Part shown: positions 27,945 through 37,066 of the stretch, piece after piece | Layout: each line of letters begins with the position of its first letter | How positions within the stretch are numbered: position 1 is the first letter of the stretch | Origin: Arthrobacter sp. KBS0703 | GTDB taxonomy: Bacteria; Actinomycetota; Actinomycetes; Actinomycetales; Micrococcaceae | Direction of reading: 5' to 3' | DNA length: 64,000 nt | NCBI RefSeq assembly: GCF_002008315.2 | Contig: NZ_MVDG02000001.1 | Coordinates: 1,798,001 to 1,862,000, forward strand | The notes under the pieces: generated by a model | What the model was told of the DNA's origin: nothing | The model's input: the letters and a program-made list of their open reading frames with translations, nothing else | Database searches by the model: none | Program-made: the position numbers and the translations under genes

Positions 27945-28418
27945 ATGATTCACATTGACCCCGATGACCCCGCCCGCGAGGATGTCCACCAACTCCTGAG
28001 CGAGCACCTGGCGGACATGTTCGCCACTTCTCCGGCCGAAAGTGTGCACGCACTGGACCCCACAGCCCTGTCCGGGCCGTCCATCACCCTTTGGACGGCC
28101 CGCGAGGACGGCGAGCTCCTGGGGTGTGGCGCGCTTAAACTCCTCGACTCCCCGCCCGGCTCTGCACAGCACGGCGAGATCAAGTCCATGCGGACCACAG
28201 CACGTGCCCGGGGGCGCGGCGTCGCGACCCTCATGCTCAGGCACATCCTGGACGACGCCCGAAGCCGGGACTTCAAGCGCATCTATCTTGAGACAGGAAC
28301 AGAGGAGTATTTCGCTCCCGCCCGGCGGCTGTACGCCCGCCACGGATTCACCGAGTGTCCGCCCTTTGCCGGCTACGCCCTGGATCCAAACAGCGTTTTC
28401 ATGGAACTCCGCCTCTGA
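27945..28418 (+). CDS. GNAT-family N-acetyltransferase
   Basis: A 157-residue acetyltransferase. The acetyl-CoA pyrophosphate-binding loop is in MRTTARARGRGVATLMLRHIL, matching the RxxGxG/A consensus. The later LETGTEEYFAPARRLYARHGFTECPPF block is typical of the PhnO/YafP-like small GNATs. The substrate is unknown. The ATG at 27945 gives the standard length. It is divergent from the DUF3311-symporter unit and precedes arfB, but with a separate gap of about 90 bp. Confidence 0.87.
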   Translation: MIHIDPDDPAREDVHQLLSEHLADMFATSPAESVHALDPTALSGPSITLWTAREDGELLGCGALKLLDSPPGSAQHGEIKSMRTTARARGRGVATLMLRHILDDARSRDFKRIYLETGTEEYFAPARRLYARHGFTECPPFAGYALDPNSVFMELRL

Positions 28419-28508
28419 GCCATCCCGTAGCCTCGCCCGTCGCTGGATGACCGAGCCAGGTGGATGTCGGGGGCTTCGACCGCGCCCACAACGTGCAAGG
28501 CTGGTTGC

Positions 28509-28931
28509 ATGGATCTGGAAGTGTCGCCCTCGCTCACGATTCCCTCGTCGGAACTCGGCTGGCGGTTCTCGCGTTCATCCGGGCCAGGCGGGCAACACGT
28601 CAACACCTCGGACACCCGCGTCGAGCTGTCGTGGAACGTCGTTGACTCGACTGCGCTTTCGGACGGCCAACGCCTGATGCTGGTCACGCGTCTCGGCCGT
28701 CGCCTCATCGCTGGGGTCATCACCGTGACCGCCTCCGAGCATCGCTCTCAGCTGCGTAACCGCGAGATCGCCCTGGCCAAGCTCTCCGACCTCGTGGCCG
28801 AGGGTCTTGCTCCAGAAGCTGCTCAACGCCGGGCGACTAAACCCACCCGGGGTTCGAACCGTCGGCACCGCGCTGCGAAGGAACAGCGGGCGGCGACGAA
28901 ACAGCAGCGAAGGCGTCCGCCCGCCGAGTAG
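28509..28931 (+). CDS. arfB: Alternative ribosome-rescue peptidyl-tRNA hydrolase
   Basis: A 140-residue release-factor-like protein. The catalytic GGQ is residues 27-29 in SGPGGQHVNTSDTRVELSWN, the ArfB/YaeJ signature. The C-terminal tail is basic (RRHRAAKEQRAATKQQRRR), which in ArfB enters the empty mRNA channel of stalled ribosomes. It rescues non-stop ribosomes by peptidyl-tRNA hydrolysis. The ATG at 28509 is the standard start; in-frame upstream codons lack the family N-terminus. Confidence 0.93.
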   Translation: MDLEVSPSLTIPSSELGWRFSRSSGPGGQHVNTSDTRVELSWNVVDSTALSDGQRLMLVTRLGRRLIAGVITVTASEHRSQLRNREIALAKLSDLVAEGLAPEAAQRRATKPTRGSNRRHRAAKEQRAATKQQRRRPPAE

Positions 28932-29303
28932 CGCCGTGCACCAGCATTCCTTCCGTCGACGCACGGACGTTCGACGACGGCGACGGGCACCTTCGCGTCC
29001 GACCAGGGACGACGTGACGCAGGACTTGGACTCGTCGCCCTACGGGCGCGTTAGACAAATAAGTTGTTGCCCAGCTCAGGTGGCGAACCTAAAATCGGGA
29101 CAACTCACGGGAGTTCAGACGAATGTCTGAGAGCCGCATCTGGTGACCTTCGGGCGCCGATGCCGACCACATCCAAGGAAAATTGACCAAGGGTTTCGCC
29201 CTTTGACCCGGAAGCATCGACCGATGAACACAGTTCATCAACATGATCCGGAACTTGAGATCCAACAGCTCTGCAGGAGTTACGCGGGCGGCTGTCGGGA
29301 TCA
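28932..29303. other. Stretch without a recognised gene
   Basis: About 370 bp between arfB and the BBE-like gene. Short frames on both strands have no family resemblance or ribosome site. A local drop in GC occurs near 29050-29110. Given the shortened gene downstream, this may be remnant DNA. Confidence 0.5.
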
Positions 29304-30080
29304 TTGATCGAGCCACAGGATCCGCTCTATGAGGAAGCCCGGGCGGTATGGAACGGCATGGTCAATGTCCATCCTCGTGCCGTTGCCCGGACGGCCGCCG
29401 GCGAGCACGTGCGCAGCGGCGGAGGGACGATCCTCGTACTCCAGCCCGAATTCGGGATGGGCGACGAGCCGTGGATGATTGTCGGATTCGCCTGGGTTGC
29501 CGACGACCACCAAGCCGGCCTCAAGCTCCTTGAGCAACTGCGCCTAGAGGCTCCTCCCGACCAAGAGGAAGTGGGCGCGACTTCGTGGGTGGGCTGGCAG
29601 GGCGCCATGGACACCGTGTTTCCTAAGGGCTCGCGCGGCTACTGGAAGAACGTTGCGTTCTCCAGCCTCGACCAGGAGGTCATCGACGTACTGGTTGGTT
29701 TAGCCTCCGAGCTGACCTGGCAGGGCACGGGGATAGACGTCCACCATCTGGAAGGCGCGTTCGGACGGGTGCCGGAAGTGGCCACAGCGTTCCCGAACCG
29801 GTCCGCGCGTTACTGGCTCAACGTCTATGGGTTCTGGCACGACCCATCCGAGGACGACCGGCTGACCGCCTTTGCCCGCAAGGCCTACGCACTCATGCAG
29901 CCATTCTCCGAGGAAGGCCAATACGTCAACTTCCTTGGCGCCGAACTCGGACCCCACGACGCAGACGCCGCGCGCCGGGCCTACGGGCAGGAGAAATATC
30001 AGCGCCTCCTTGCACTCAAAGACCGCTACGACCCACAATCTCTTCCGCCTCACCACAACATTCCGCCGACGCCCGTCTAG
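29304..30080 (+). CDS. BBE-type FAD oxidoreductase lacking the FAD-binding domain
   Basis: A 258-residue protein. The start (DPLYEEARAVWNGMVNVHPRAVART) matches the extreme N-terminus of FAD-linked berberine-bridge-type oxidoreductases. The sequence then jumps to the substrate-domain region (LKLLEQLRLEAPPDQEE...) and ends in a BBE block (YVNFLGAELG...AYGQEKYQRLLALKDRYDP). Roughly 200 residues, including the glycine-rich PP-loop that binds FAD, are absent. The last residues SLPPHHNIPP also depart from the usual NLFRLNHNIPP, as if the frame wobbles. The protein cannot bind FAD in the normal way and is probably a decayed gene. Confidence 0.7.
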   Translation: MIEPQDPLYEEARAVWNGMVNVHPRAVARTAAGEHVRSGGGTILVLQPEFGMGDEPWMIVGFAWVADDHQAGLKLLEQLRLEAPPDQEEVGATSWVGWQGAMDTVFPKGSRGYWKNVAFSSLDQEVIDVLVGLASELTWQGTGIDVHHLEGAFGRVPEVATAFPNRSARYWLNVYGFWHDPSEDDRLTAFARKAYALMQPFSEEGQYVNFLGAELGPHDADAARRAYGQEKYQRLLALKDRYDPQSLPPHHNIPPTPV

Positions 30081-30146
30081 GGAAGTCCTCCCCCGGAACG
30101 GGATGCTGAGGGGTTACCTGGGGGTCGGTTCTGCCAGGGCACATGG

Positions 30147-30494
30147 TCAGGCCAACTTGTGGCGCCAGTCTTGGGGGACTCGCGAGGCCGGCCCCGGGAC
30201 GCTCTGATCGAGTGGGTGATGGGCCGGCGGCGCCAGGTCCGGTCCGTCGAAAAAAGTGGAGCGGGGGTAGTCGTAGAACCAGGCTTCGCCCGGTTCGAAG
30301 GTGCGGATGACGGGATGGCCCGTGGATCGGGCATGAGCGGAGGCGTGTTGGGCCGGCGAGTTGTCGCAACAGCCGATGTGGCCACACTGGGCACACCGGC
30401 GAAGATGCAGCCACCAGCCTCCGCTGGCGTCGCATTCAATGCATCCGGCACCGCTGGGCGGGACCGAGACATCAATGCCCTGCACCACGTTCAT
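30147..30494 (-). CDS. UBP-type zinc-finger protein
   Basis: A 115-residue protein. The segment CIECDASGGWWLHLRRCAQCGHIGCCDNSPAQHASAHARSTGHPVIRTFEPGEAWFYDY contains the cysteines and histidines of a ZnF-UBP domain. In eukaryotes this domain binds ubiquitin C-termini; bacterial versions are free-standing and of unknown role. The ATG at 30494 is chosen because the zinc-finger family begins just after MNVVQGIDV. It lies downstream of the DUF5996 gene on the same strand. Confidence 0.85.
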   Translation of the reverse strand: MNVVQGIDVSVPPSGAGCIECDASGGWWLHLRRCAQCGHIGCCDNSPAQHASAHARSTGHPVIRTFEPGEAWFYDYPRSTFFDGPDLAPPAHHPLDQSVPGPASRVPQDWRHKLA

Positions 30495-30615
30495 TTGGCT
30501 TCTCCTCGGATTCGGGCGCCGTCGCCCGCGCACTATTTTACGTCCAGATCCATGCCTGGGCCGATGGAGGGTCCTTGTCCTGTCGGTCCGACGTCGGGTC
30601 GCGAAAGGCCCGGGG

Positions 30616-31608
30616 TCAGGGCGAGGCGGCGCCGCGCGCCTGCCCCGGGGGCTGCCGGTGGTGACGGTGCTGCCGCCAGCGGTCCGGATCGATTTCAAGA
30701 CCTGCCCGGTCCCAGCGGCCTGTCTCGGCGGCCGCCTCGTAAGTGGAGTGAAGGAACCGAGACAAGGTCCCGTCCGGATCCGGTGCGGTGCGGACGTTCT
30801 CATAGGGAAGCAGGTAGAGCTTGTCGGCTTTGCTGTAGACGGTACCGTCCGCTTCGGTGACGTACTCGGAGTAACCGGCCGGCTCGGGGAACGAATAGGC
30901 GTAGGAGGCGCCTTCCTCACCTCCGCCCGGCCAAAACCCGCAGCTGCTCGTTTCGTGGGAGTAGGCCTCGGCCATGACCCAGTCGGGGCAGTTTGGGGCA
31001 CCGCCCGGTTGGGTCGACGTCGCGCGCCCGGAGAACCTCGTGTATGCCAGATCTATCGATCCCCAGAAGAAGTGAACGGGACTCGCCTTCCCGCTGAAGT
31101 AGGACCTGAATTCATTCAGGACCCGGTCCGTCTGGACCAATTGGTGCCAGAACAGCCGGACGGCCTGGGCGTCGTAGGAGGCATGCCGGTCGTCTGCTGC
31201 GAAGGGTATGGCCGGATCCACCTCGTTCGGAATCGCCCGGATGGACGTGTTGATGCCGAGCCTCCGCAATGCCTGAAATACCTCGGCATGGAATTCGGCC
31301 ACCGATTTGGCTTCGAGGACGACGCTCTCGGCAGTCCCGTCGCTGGAGCGTATGTGCAACCGGTGGTCACAAAAATCGAATTCGATATCGAAAGCGCCGT
31401 GGCCATACGGGATCCTGGAGGTCGCAAGCCCGCGCGGTGTGACGTACAGGGTCACGTGCCACCAGTGGTTGAGCATCGGCGCATGGGCCATGCGGATCTT
31501 GCCCACGATCTGGGTCCACATGTGCACCGTATCCCGGGTTTCAGCCCAGTCAGCCACACGAAGCCGGGGCCACCCGTTGCGAGCGTCGGCAGCTTCCGCA
31601 TAGTCCAT
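30616..31608 (-). CDS. DUF5996 family protein
   Basis: A 330-residue protein of an uncharacterised family. Recognisable blocks are ETRDTVHMWTQIVGKIRMA, NHWWHVTLYVTPRGLATS, SPVHFFWGSIDLAYTRFSGR and EAYSHETSSCGFWPGG. The histidine- and tryptophan-rich motifs suggest an enzyme or metal-binding fold, but no activity is known. The start at 31608 has GGAGGA seven bases upstream; the in-frame extension to 31794 is not family-like. A basic histidine-rich tail (RQHRHHRQPP) is unusual and may be unstructured. Confidence 0.82.
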   Translation of the reverse strand: MDYAEAADARNGWPRLRVADWAETRDTVHMWTQIVGKIRMAHAPMLNHWWHVTLYVTPRGLATSRIPYGHGAFDIEFDFCDHRLHIRSSDGTAESVVLEAKSVAEFHAEVFQALRRLGINTSIRAIPNEVDPAIPFAADDRHASYDAQAVRLFWHQLVQTDRVLNEFRSYFSGKASPVHFFWGSIDLAYTRFSGRATSTQPGGAPNCPDWVMAEAYSHETSSCGFWPGGGEEGASYAYSFPEPAGYSEYVTEADGTVYSKADKLYLLPYENVRTAPDPDGTLSRFLHSTYEAAAETGRWDRAGLEIDPDRWRQHRHHRQPPGQARGAASP

Positions 31609-31811
31609 CGCAGGGTCCTCCGCCGTCCGGACTTCAGCTTCCGGGGACCGTCTGCACTGACCCCTGCGGGGGCGCGGTCCCTTCCCAAGAATTCTGCCAC
31701 TCGGCTCCCGGGGCGCATACCTGTGCGTTGCACCGCGGATGCGGTCCCCGAAAAAGCGTCCATCCGCGGTCATCACCTGCCGCTGCCCGGGCAACGCCCC
31801 GACAGACCACG

Positions 31812-33260
31812 CTAAGGGTTTTGGATGCCCTTGGGTTTGTCCGGCGTGCGCATGACTCGAACGCCGAGCCTGGGTGGCGGCGTTGTCCGCGGCGCGGGGT
31901 TCCGTGGCGGGTTCCTGATTCCGGAGGCTGAGACCGCAGCTCCGATGACCAGAAGGATGGCGACGGCGATCAGCACCCGGTGGAATCCGGCCAGGTCAAG
32001 CTGCGTTCCGGTAAGGAGTCCGACGAGGGCGATGCCAATCAGACCCGACACCCGGGCAACCGCGTTGTTCACTGCCGAGCCGATCCCGGACTGCTGTTCG
32101 GAGATCGAGCCCAGGATGGCTGCGGTAAGCGGTGCCACCGTGGCCGAGAGCCCGGCCCCGAAGAGGATGATTCCCGGCAACAGCTGAGTCCAGTAATTGA
32201 GGGGCGCCTGCGACGAGACCATCAAGAGGTAGCCGAGGCCGGCGCCGGCCGGACCCAAGGACATGAACCACCGCGGCCCGTACCGGCCGGCGAGTGAACC
32301 GAACCATGACGACAAGCAGATGCTCAGCAGGCTGACCGGCAGCAGGGCGAGGGCGGCGAAAGTCGCCGGGAATCCGGCCACCTGCTGCAGGAAGAGCACG
32401 ATGATGAATCCGCCGACGGAGAGCGCGGCATAGATGAACGTCGTGGCTATGTTGCCGGCCGCAAAGTTCCTGACGGCGAAGAGGCTCAGCGGCATGAGCG
32501 GCTGTTTCGCTGTTGCCTGCCGCCAGAGGAACGCCGCCAAGCAGAGTACTCCGAGGATCAAGGGCAGCAGGATGGCCGGACTCCCCCATCCGCGTGTGCC
32601 CTGCTCAATCAGGGCATACACGGGTCCGGCCAGTCCGAGAACGCACAGCACCGCCCCGGGGTAATCAATGCGAACCCCCGCCTCGCGGACGTCCGTCGCG
32701 TGCAACACGGCCAGAAGGCACAGGATCACCGCGATCGGCAGAACGTTGATGCCAAACACCCAGCGCCATCCGACGGAATCGACCAATATGCCGCCCAGGA
32801 GCGGTCCGGCGATGAAAGCCACGGTGGTACCGGCGGTCCATTGGCCAATGGCCTTGGCCCTGGCCGCCCCGTCAAAATGTGAGGTGATGAGCGCGAGGGA
32901 ACTGGGCACGAGCAAAGCCCCGGCAATGCCTTGCAGGGCCCGGGCAATGATCAGAACCTCGGCGGCGGGTGCGAACGCGCACATCAGGGACGTCACTCCG
33001 AAACCGACCAGGCCCACGCGGAGAATGCGGATCCGTCCGAGAACGTCAGAGAGCGATCCGGCAAGGAGGATGAGCGAACCGAGGGTGATCAGGTAGGCGT
33101 CCACGACCCATTGCTGGGTGGTCAGGCCGCCTCCCAGTTCACGGGAAATGGCCGGTAATGCGACGTTGATGACGCCGCTGTCCAAAAAGGACACGAAGGA
33201 GGCGAGAATCGCGATCCAAAGAACGAGTGTTTGAGCGCGCGACGCCGGAGGGAATCCCAT
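31812..33260 (-). CDS. DHA2-type MFS multidrug efflux transporter
   Basis: A 482-residue permease with about 14 hydrophobic segments, the EmrB/QacA topology. TM1 carries LDSGVINVALPAI, the DHA2 motif D1, and GSLSDVLGRIRILRVG is the MFS loop 2-3 motif. Motif C (GPLLGGILVDSVGWRWVFGINV) of drug/proton antiporters is present. The C-terminal tail is arginine- and proline-rich. Export of a toxic compound is the likely role; no regulator lies next to it. Confidence 0.88.
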   Translation of the reverse strand: MGFPPASRAQTLVLWIAILASFVSFLDSGVINVALPAISRELGGGLTTQQWVVDAYLITLGSLILLAGSLSDVLGRIRILRVGLVGFGVTSLMCAFAPAAEVLIIARALQGIAGALLVPSSLALITSHFDGAARAKAIGQWTAGTTVAFIAGPLLGGILVDSVGWRWVFGINVLPIAVILCLLAVLHATDVREAGVRIDYPGAVLCVLGLAGPVYALIEQGTRGWGSPAILLPLILGVLCLAAFLWRQATAKQPLMPLSLFAVRNFAAGNIATTFIYAALSVGGFIIVLFLQQVAGFPATFAALALLPVSLLSICLSSWFGSLAGRYGPRWFMSLGPAGAGLGYLLMVSSQAPLNYWTQLLPGIILFGAGLSATVAPLTAAILGSISEQQSGIGSAVNNAVARVSGLIGIALVGLLTGTQLDLAGFHRVLIAVAILLVIGAAVSASGIRNPPRNPAPRTTPPPRLGVRVMRTPDKPKGIQNP

Positions 33261-33554
33261 TCCTCAGCGCCCGGAAGAACTGGCCCATGTCCAAGGGAGG
33301 GAAAAGCACCAAGTCACGTTCGGTCAGGTCATCGTCCGGGCCCCGCCGCGGCGCTGGCGGCAACTCAATGCTGGCCGAAGCCCTGGCGGCACTGCGAAGC
33401 TAGGCAAACTCGTCCGGCGACGGCGTACATGAGAAGACCCTCACCGGCTTCTCATGGCTGCCTCACGTCTGCAGGCCAGCATGGAAGGTGTCAAAGACGA
33501 CGAAACGTTCGTGGTCTTTTCGGGACCCGGGCATCGTGACAGGCGGGACAGAGG

Positions 33555-34223
33555 ATGCTGAAGGTTCCGGCCCTCACCGGTGTTTGTGGCGCCCTCACCC
33601 GTGCTGCTCTCGCAGCAGGGTCCGAGCATTCCATAGCGGGAGATGTGACCTTGAAAACCTTGGAGGAAACCCACGATATATTCGACAGTTCCGACCGCCC
33701 AGGACGGGGATCCGGGTCCCACAGCAGGCGCGGAAACCTTCAGTGGCCGGAGCACGGGCGCAGCAACTGGAAGCCGCTGCGGAAGCACCACGTCGAACCG
33801 GTCGCATCAGCGTTCCTTCTCGACGAGGTCTCGGCGCTGCTCGCTTACGACCCCGGCGTACGATCCGGAGCACAGGATGCCTCACGCGCCATGATGGCCG
33901 CCACCGGCCGGGTCTGCCTGGACCTCGCGAACCACCGCAGGCTGTTGGACGCGACGACAGTGAACAGGCTCCTTGCGGAGCTGGAATGGCTCACCGTGGC
34001 TCTGGGCCCGCTCAGCCATTTCACGCCTCCCGAGGGAGACGGATACGCTGCGGCTTACACGACGGCACTCGCCGCGCTCGAATCCGACCGGTATTTCCGG
34101 CTGGTCGCCGATCTCCAACTGTTCTGTTCGGCTCCTCCGCTCAAAACGGGGAAGTCCCGGAAACACAGACAGTCCGAGCAAATGCGGCCGATGCACGGCC
34201 CGATCCGAAGCCCAATCTGCTGA
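33555..34223 (+). CDS. Degenerate CHAD-domain-like protein
   Basis: The central part (ASAFLLDEVSALLAYDPGVRSGAQDA...RRLLDATTVNRLLAELEWLTVALGP...LESDRYFRLVADL) follows the helical pattern of the CHAD domain, which binds polyphosphate through conserved His and Arg residues. Where functional CHAD proteins have a His-x-x-Arg-x-x-x-Arg-Arg run, this one has SRAMMAATGRVCL, and the Arg-Asp of the next helix is LSHF. The usual second half and CYTH domain are missing. GTG at 33645 is another possible start. A paralogue with altered or lost ligand binding, or a decaying gene, are both possible. Confidence 0.55.
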   Translation: MLKVPALTGVCGALTRAALAAGSEHSIAGDVTLKTLEETHDIFDSSDRPGRGSGSHSRRGNLQWPEHGRSNWKPLRKHHVEPVASAFLLDEVSALLAYDPGVRSGAQDASRAMMAATGRVCLDLANHRRLLDATTVNRLLAELEWLTVALGPLSHFTPPEGDGYAAAYTTALAALESDRYFRLVADLQLFCSAPPLKTGKSRKHRQSEQMRPMHGPIRSPIC

Positions 34224-34350
34224 CGGCGCCAGCATCCTGTCCCTGGCCATTTTGAGCAACTCAAAGCGACCGCCGCGCTGCCCGGGTAGGGGCGCGGGAG
34301 TTCTGTGTCCGAACGTCGAAGTGGTCGGCGTCCGGGCGTACGCTGCATTC

Positions 34351-34635
34351 ATGGACAACACATTCGAGATCGAGCTGGTCAATGACAACGAGTACGCTGT
34401 GCGGTCGGAAGCAGAAGGACAGTCGGTGGAGTCGCTTTTCCGAACCGATCCCGGTTTTCTTGAAAGCATCGGGCTGGCCGAGGCCGATGGGAAACGGGTT
34501 GTGGAGGAAACTGCCCGTTTCCTCGCCGAGCATCAGCCGGTGATCGATTTCCCGCCGTTGATCGATCTTGAAGACATCGCTGCCGCTTACGACGATTATC
34601 CGCAGCAACTCCGGAACCGGCTTGGAAAAGAGTAG
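34351..34635 (+). CDS. Small acidic protein of unknown function
   Basis: A 94-residue protein, MDNTFEIELVNDNEYAVRSEAEG at the start and strongly acidic overall. It has no hydrophobic segment or recognised motif. Its stop lies six bases ahead of the glycosylase start, so the two genes are probably co-transcribed. The composition and frame use resemble the neighbours, which supports it as a real gene. No function can be given. Confidence 0.6.
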   Translation: MDNTFEIELVNDNEYAVRSEAEGQSVESLFRTDPGFLESIGLAEADGKRVVEETARFLAEHQPVIDFPPLIDLEDIAAAYDDYPQQLRNRLGKE

Positions 34636-34641
34636 TTCGGC

Positions 34642-35223
34642 TTGAGGTTTACTCGGTCTGCGCTTGATTCGTTCCGCGGCGGGAGCCTGCCGGACCTGCT
34701 CGCGGACCACACGCGACTTCTGTTCGTCGGCATTAATCCCGGCCTGCGCGCCGTCGCAGTGCAGGCGCATTTCGGCGGCGGAAGCAACCGCTTCTATCCC
34801 GCTCTCTACCTGGCGGGCATCGTCGATCGGCGGATAGATGCTTCCGCGGGCTTCCTTCCCGAAGACCTCGCACATCTGCGTGAGCGTGGCCTCGGCATCA
34901 CCTCGCTCGTTGCGGGAGCATCGGCGCGCGCGGACGAACTAACCGCAGAGCAACTCGTGACCGGCGCGGAAGCGCTCTCCGAGCGCGTCGAACGCATCGC
35001 TCCGGCAGTGGTGGCGGTACTGGGAATCACTGCCTACCGGACGGCCTTCGCCCGGCCGCAGGCGAGGACCGGCCGTCAGCCGGATCCTCTCGGCGGCTCC
35101 CCCGTCTGGGTGGTCCCGAACCCGAGCGGCTTGAACAAACACGCGAGCCTCGCTGACCTGGCAAACGCCTACCGCGAAGTCGCAATCGCGGCCGGCATCG
35201 AACTCTTCGCCGCGTCAGCGTGA
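34642..35223 (+). CDS. Mismatch-specific (G:T/U) DNA glycosylase, Mug/TDG family
   Basis: A 193-residue protein of the uracil-DNA-glycosylase superfamily. The active-site motif A is GINPGL at residues 30-35 (in LLFVGINPGLRAV), with the Asn typical of Mug/TDG. The second motif is VVPNPSGLNKH near the C-terminus, and GSNRFYP lies between. It removes U or T mispaired with G. The start is TTG at 34642, following the small acidic gene by six bases. Confidence 0.9.
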   Translation: MRFTRSALDSFRGGSLPDLLADHTRLLFVGINPGLRAVAVQAHFGGGSNRFYPALYLAGIVDRRIDASAGFLPEDLAHLRERGLGITSLVAGASARADELTAEQLVTGAEALSERVERIAPAVVAVLGITAYRTAFARPQARTGRQPDPLGGSPVWVVPNPSGLNKHASLADLANAYREVAIAAGIELFAASA

Positions 35224-35269
35224 CCCGGCGCGCGCCCGCCAGGTCTAATCGGGGATTCTCTCTCCGACG

Positions 35270-35839
35270 TCATAGTCCGTCGACGATGCCGTCGACGACT
35301 GCGCCGAACCTCTCCGATGACCCACCCGCCTTGACGAGCACGCTAAGCCCGACCACAGAAGCAAGCAGCTGACTGGCGGCGGTCTCGGCATCCCGATCCA
35401 CGCTGAATTCTCCAGACTCCCGTCCCTGCGCGACTGCTTGACGAAACACCGCTTCGATCCGCGTGAAGAGGTCGTCCGCGATGCGGTTCACGTCGTCGTC
35501 GGCGGTGCCGAGCTCTGCGGCGGCATTGACCATGACGCAGCCCCGCTGGTGCTCGCCTACGCCGGCAAGGACAGTCACCGCAGCTTTGAGGCGCGGCCCG
35601 ATCGGCCCCGGCGCTGAGAACAGCTCGGTCAGGTACTCGAGTCGTCTCTCGCTGTAGCGCCGAAGAGCACGCACGAAGAGCGCGTGCTTGCTTTCAAACG
35701 TGTTGTAGAGACTACCTTTTCCGATCCCCAGCTCACTGGCCAGCTCCTGCGGCGTCGTTCCGGCGTACCCCTGGCGCCAGAACAGGTCCATCGCCCTGTC
35801 GACGGCCGCGTCCGTTTCAAACTGCATCGGTCTGCCCAT
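35270..35839 (-). CDS. TetR-family regulator
   Basis: A 189-residue regulator. It begins MGRPMQFETDAAVDRAMDLFWRQGYAGTTPQELASELGIGKGSLYNTFESKHALFVRAL, with a full TetR helix-turn-helix. The C-terminal part (GCVMVNAAAELG) is the AcuR/TetR_C_16-like ligand domain. The ATG at 35839 is the family-standard start; longer frames are spurious. It is divergent from the TDT-type transporter, separated by 96 bp, which it probably controls. A clear palindrome in the gap is not visible. Confidence 0.88.
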   Translation of the reverse strand: MGRPMQFETDAAVDRAMDLFWRQGYAGTTPQELASELGIGKGSLYNTFESKHALFVRALRRYSERRLEYLTELFSAPGPIGPRLKAAVTVLAGVGEHQRGCVMVNAAAELGTADDDVNRIADDLFTRIEAVFRQAVAQGRESGEFSVDRDAETAASQLLASVVGLSVLVKAGGSSERFGAVVDGIVDGL

Positions 35840-35935
35840 GGGAAAAGCGTAACTTGCGTGATATTGTACTTCAAGGTCAAAAACTGCCGATGACCACCCG
35901 CCGGGTCCCCCTACCCCTTTCAGGAAGGCATTCCT

Positions 35936-36967
35936 TTGTCCGCTCAACCGCACTTGGCGCACGCCGCCCCTGCGAGCCGCTTGCGCAAGAGGGTCCCGTT
36001 GAACACGCTTGCTATCCCGCTGGGCTTGGCTGGCCTCGCCCAGGTTTGGTCCGTGGCGACTTCCGCGCTCGGCATCCCGTTCGAGGTCGGGCAGGCGTTC
36101 TGGCTGATCGCCGCGATCGCCTGGATCTGGACCATCGCGGTGCACGTGCATCGCGGCACGCGCACCGATCAACCGCTCTCGCATCAGCTCACGCACTTCG
36201 CTCAGGGTCCGCTGGCGGCATTGCTCCCCATCGCCGCGATGCTGCTCGGAGCGAGCCTTCACCGCACGGTTCCGCTTGCCGCGACCGTGCTGACCTTGAT
36301 CTCCCTCGCCGCCGCTGCCGCGTTCGGCGCATGGATTCTGAGCTTCTGGATGCGCGGGGAAATGCCGCTCGAATCCGTGCACGGCGGCTACTTCCTGCCC
36401 ATCAGTGCCGCCGGTTTCGTCGGTGCCCTCGCTGCCGCAGAGACGGGCCTTAACTGGCTCGCCGTCGGAAGCTTCGCGGTCGGCATCTTCTTCTGGCTGG
36501 TGATCTCCGTGTTTTTCTTCCTCCGGCTAGCGGTCCGTCCAGCCATGCCTGCACCACTTGTCCCGACACTCGCGATCATGATCGCTCCCCCGGCCGTTGC
36601 GTCAGCAGCATGGCTTACCATCTCTGGCGGTCGACCCGATCATGTTTTCGAGGGGTTGACGGCGATGACGGCGTTCATGGTGCTGATCCAGGTGATGTTG
36701 TTGCCGCGCTACCGCGCGCTGCCGTTCTCGCTCGGATTCTGGTCATTCACCTTCCCTGTGGCGACTGTCGCTGCGCTCGCAATCACGTGGTTGCATCTGC
36801 TCCAACCGTTTGCCTGGCAGGCCATCACAATTGCGGTGCTCGGCGCCGTTACGCTACTTGTGGTGTCGATCGCGGCGAAGTCGATCCTCCTGCTCATCGC
36901 CACGGCCCGCGCGGAACGGCGACAGCGGCCAACCGCCGGGGAGCAGGCGATGGCTGGCCACGAGTAA
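35936..36967 (+). CDS. TDT-family (TehA/SLAC1-like) transporter
   Basis: A 343-residue membrane protein with about ten helices. The N-terminal PLNTLAIPLGLAGLAQVWSVA and the middle HGGYFLPISAAGFVGALAAAE segments are those of the tellurite-resistance/dicarboxylate transporter (TDT) fold. It may export anions or toxic compounds. The start is TTG at 35936, with AGGAAGG upstream. It is divergent from the TetR gene at 35839 and followed by a muconolactone-isomerase-like gene. Confidence 0.82.
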   Translation: MSAQPHLAHAAPASRLRKRVPLNTLAIPLGLAGLAQVWSVATSALGIPFEVGQAFWLIAAIAWIWTIAVHVHRGTRTDQPLSHQLTHFAQGPLAALLPIAAMLLGASLHRTVPLAATVLTLISLAAAAAFGAWILSFWMRGEMPLESVHGGYFLPISAAGFVGALAAAETGLNWLAVGSFAVGIFFWLVISVFFFLRLAVRPAMPAPLVPTLAIMIAPPAVASAAWLTISGGRPDHVFEGLTAMTAFMVLIQVMLLPRYRALPFSLGFWSFTFPVATVAALAITWLHLLQPFAWQAITIAVLGAVTLLVVSIAAKSILLLIATARAERRQRPTAGEQAMAGHE

Positions 36968-37066
36968 GAACCACATCCATCGCCCGCAGAAGGTGACGCC
37001 GGGGTCTCCCCCACCACCCATCCAGCCCGACACCCCTCACCAATCTGTTGAAGAAGGATCAAGGAA

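Noticed and set aside
33488..34255. Overlapping plus-strand frame of 255 codons
   Set aside because: The frame starting at 33555 follows CHAD helix patterns; this one has shadow composition.
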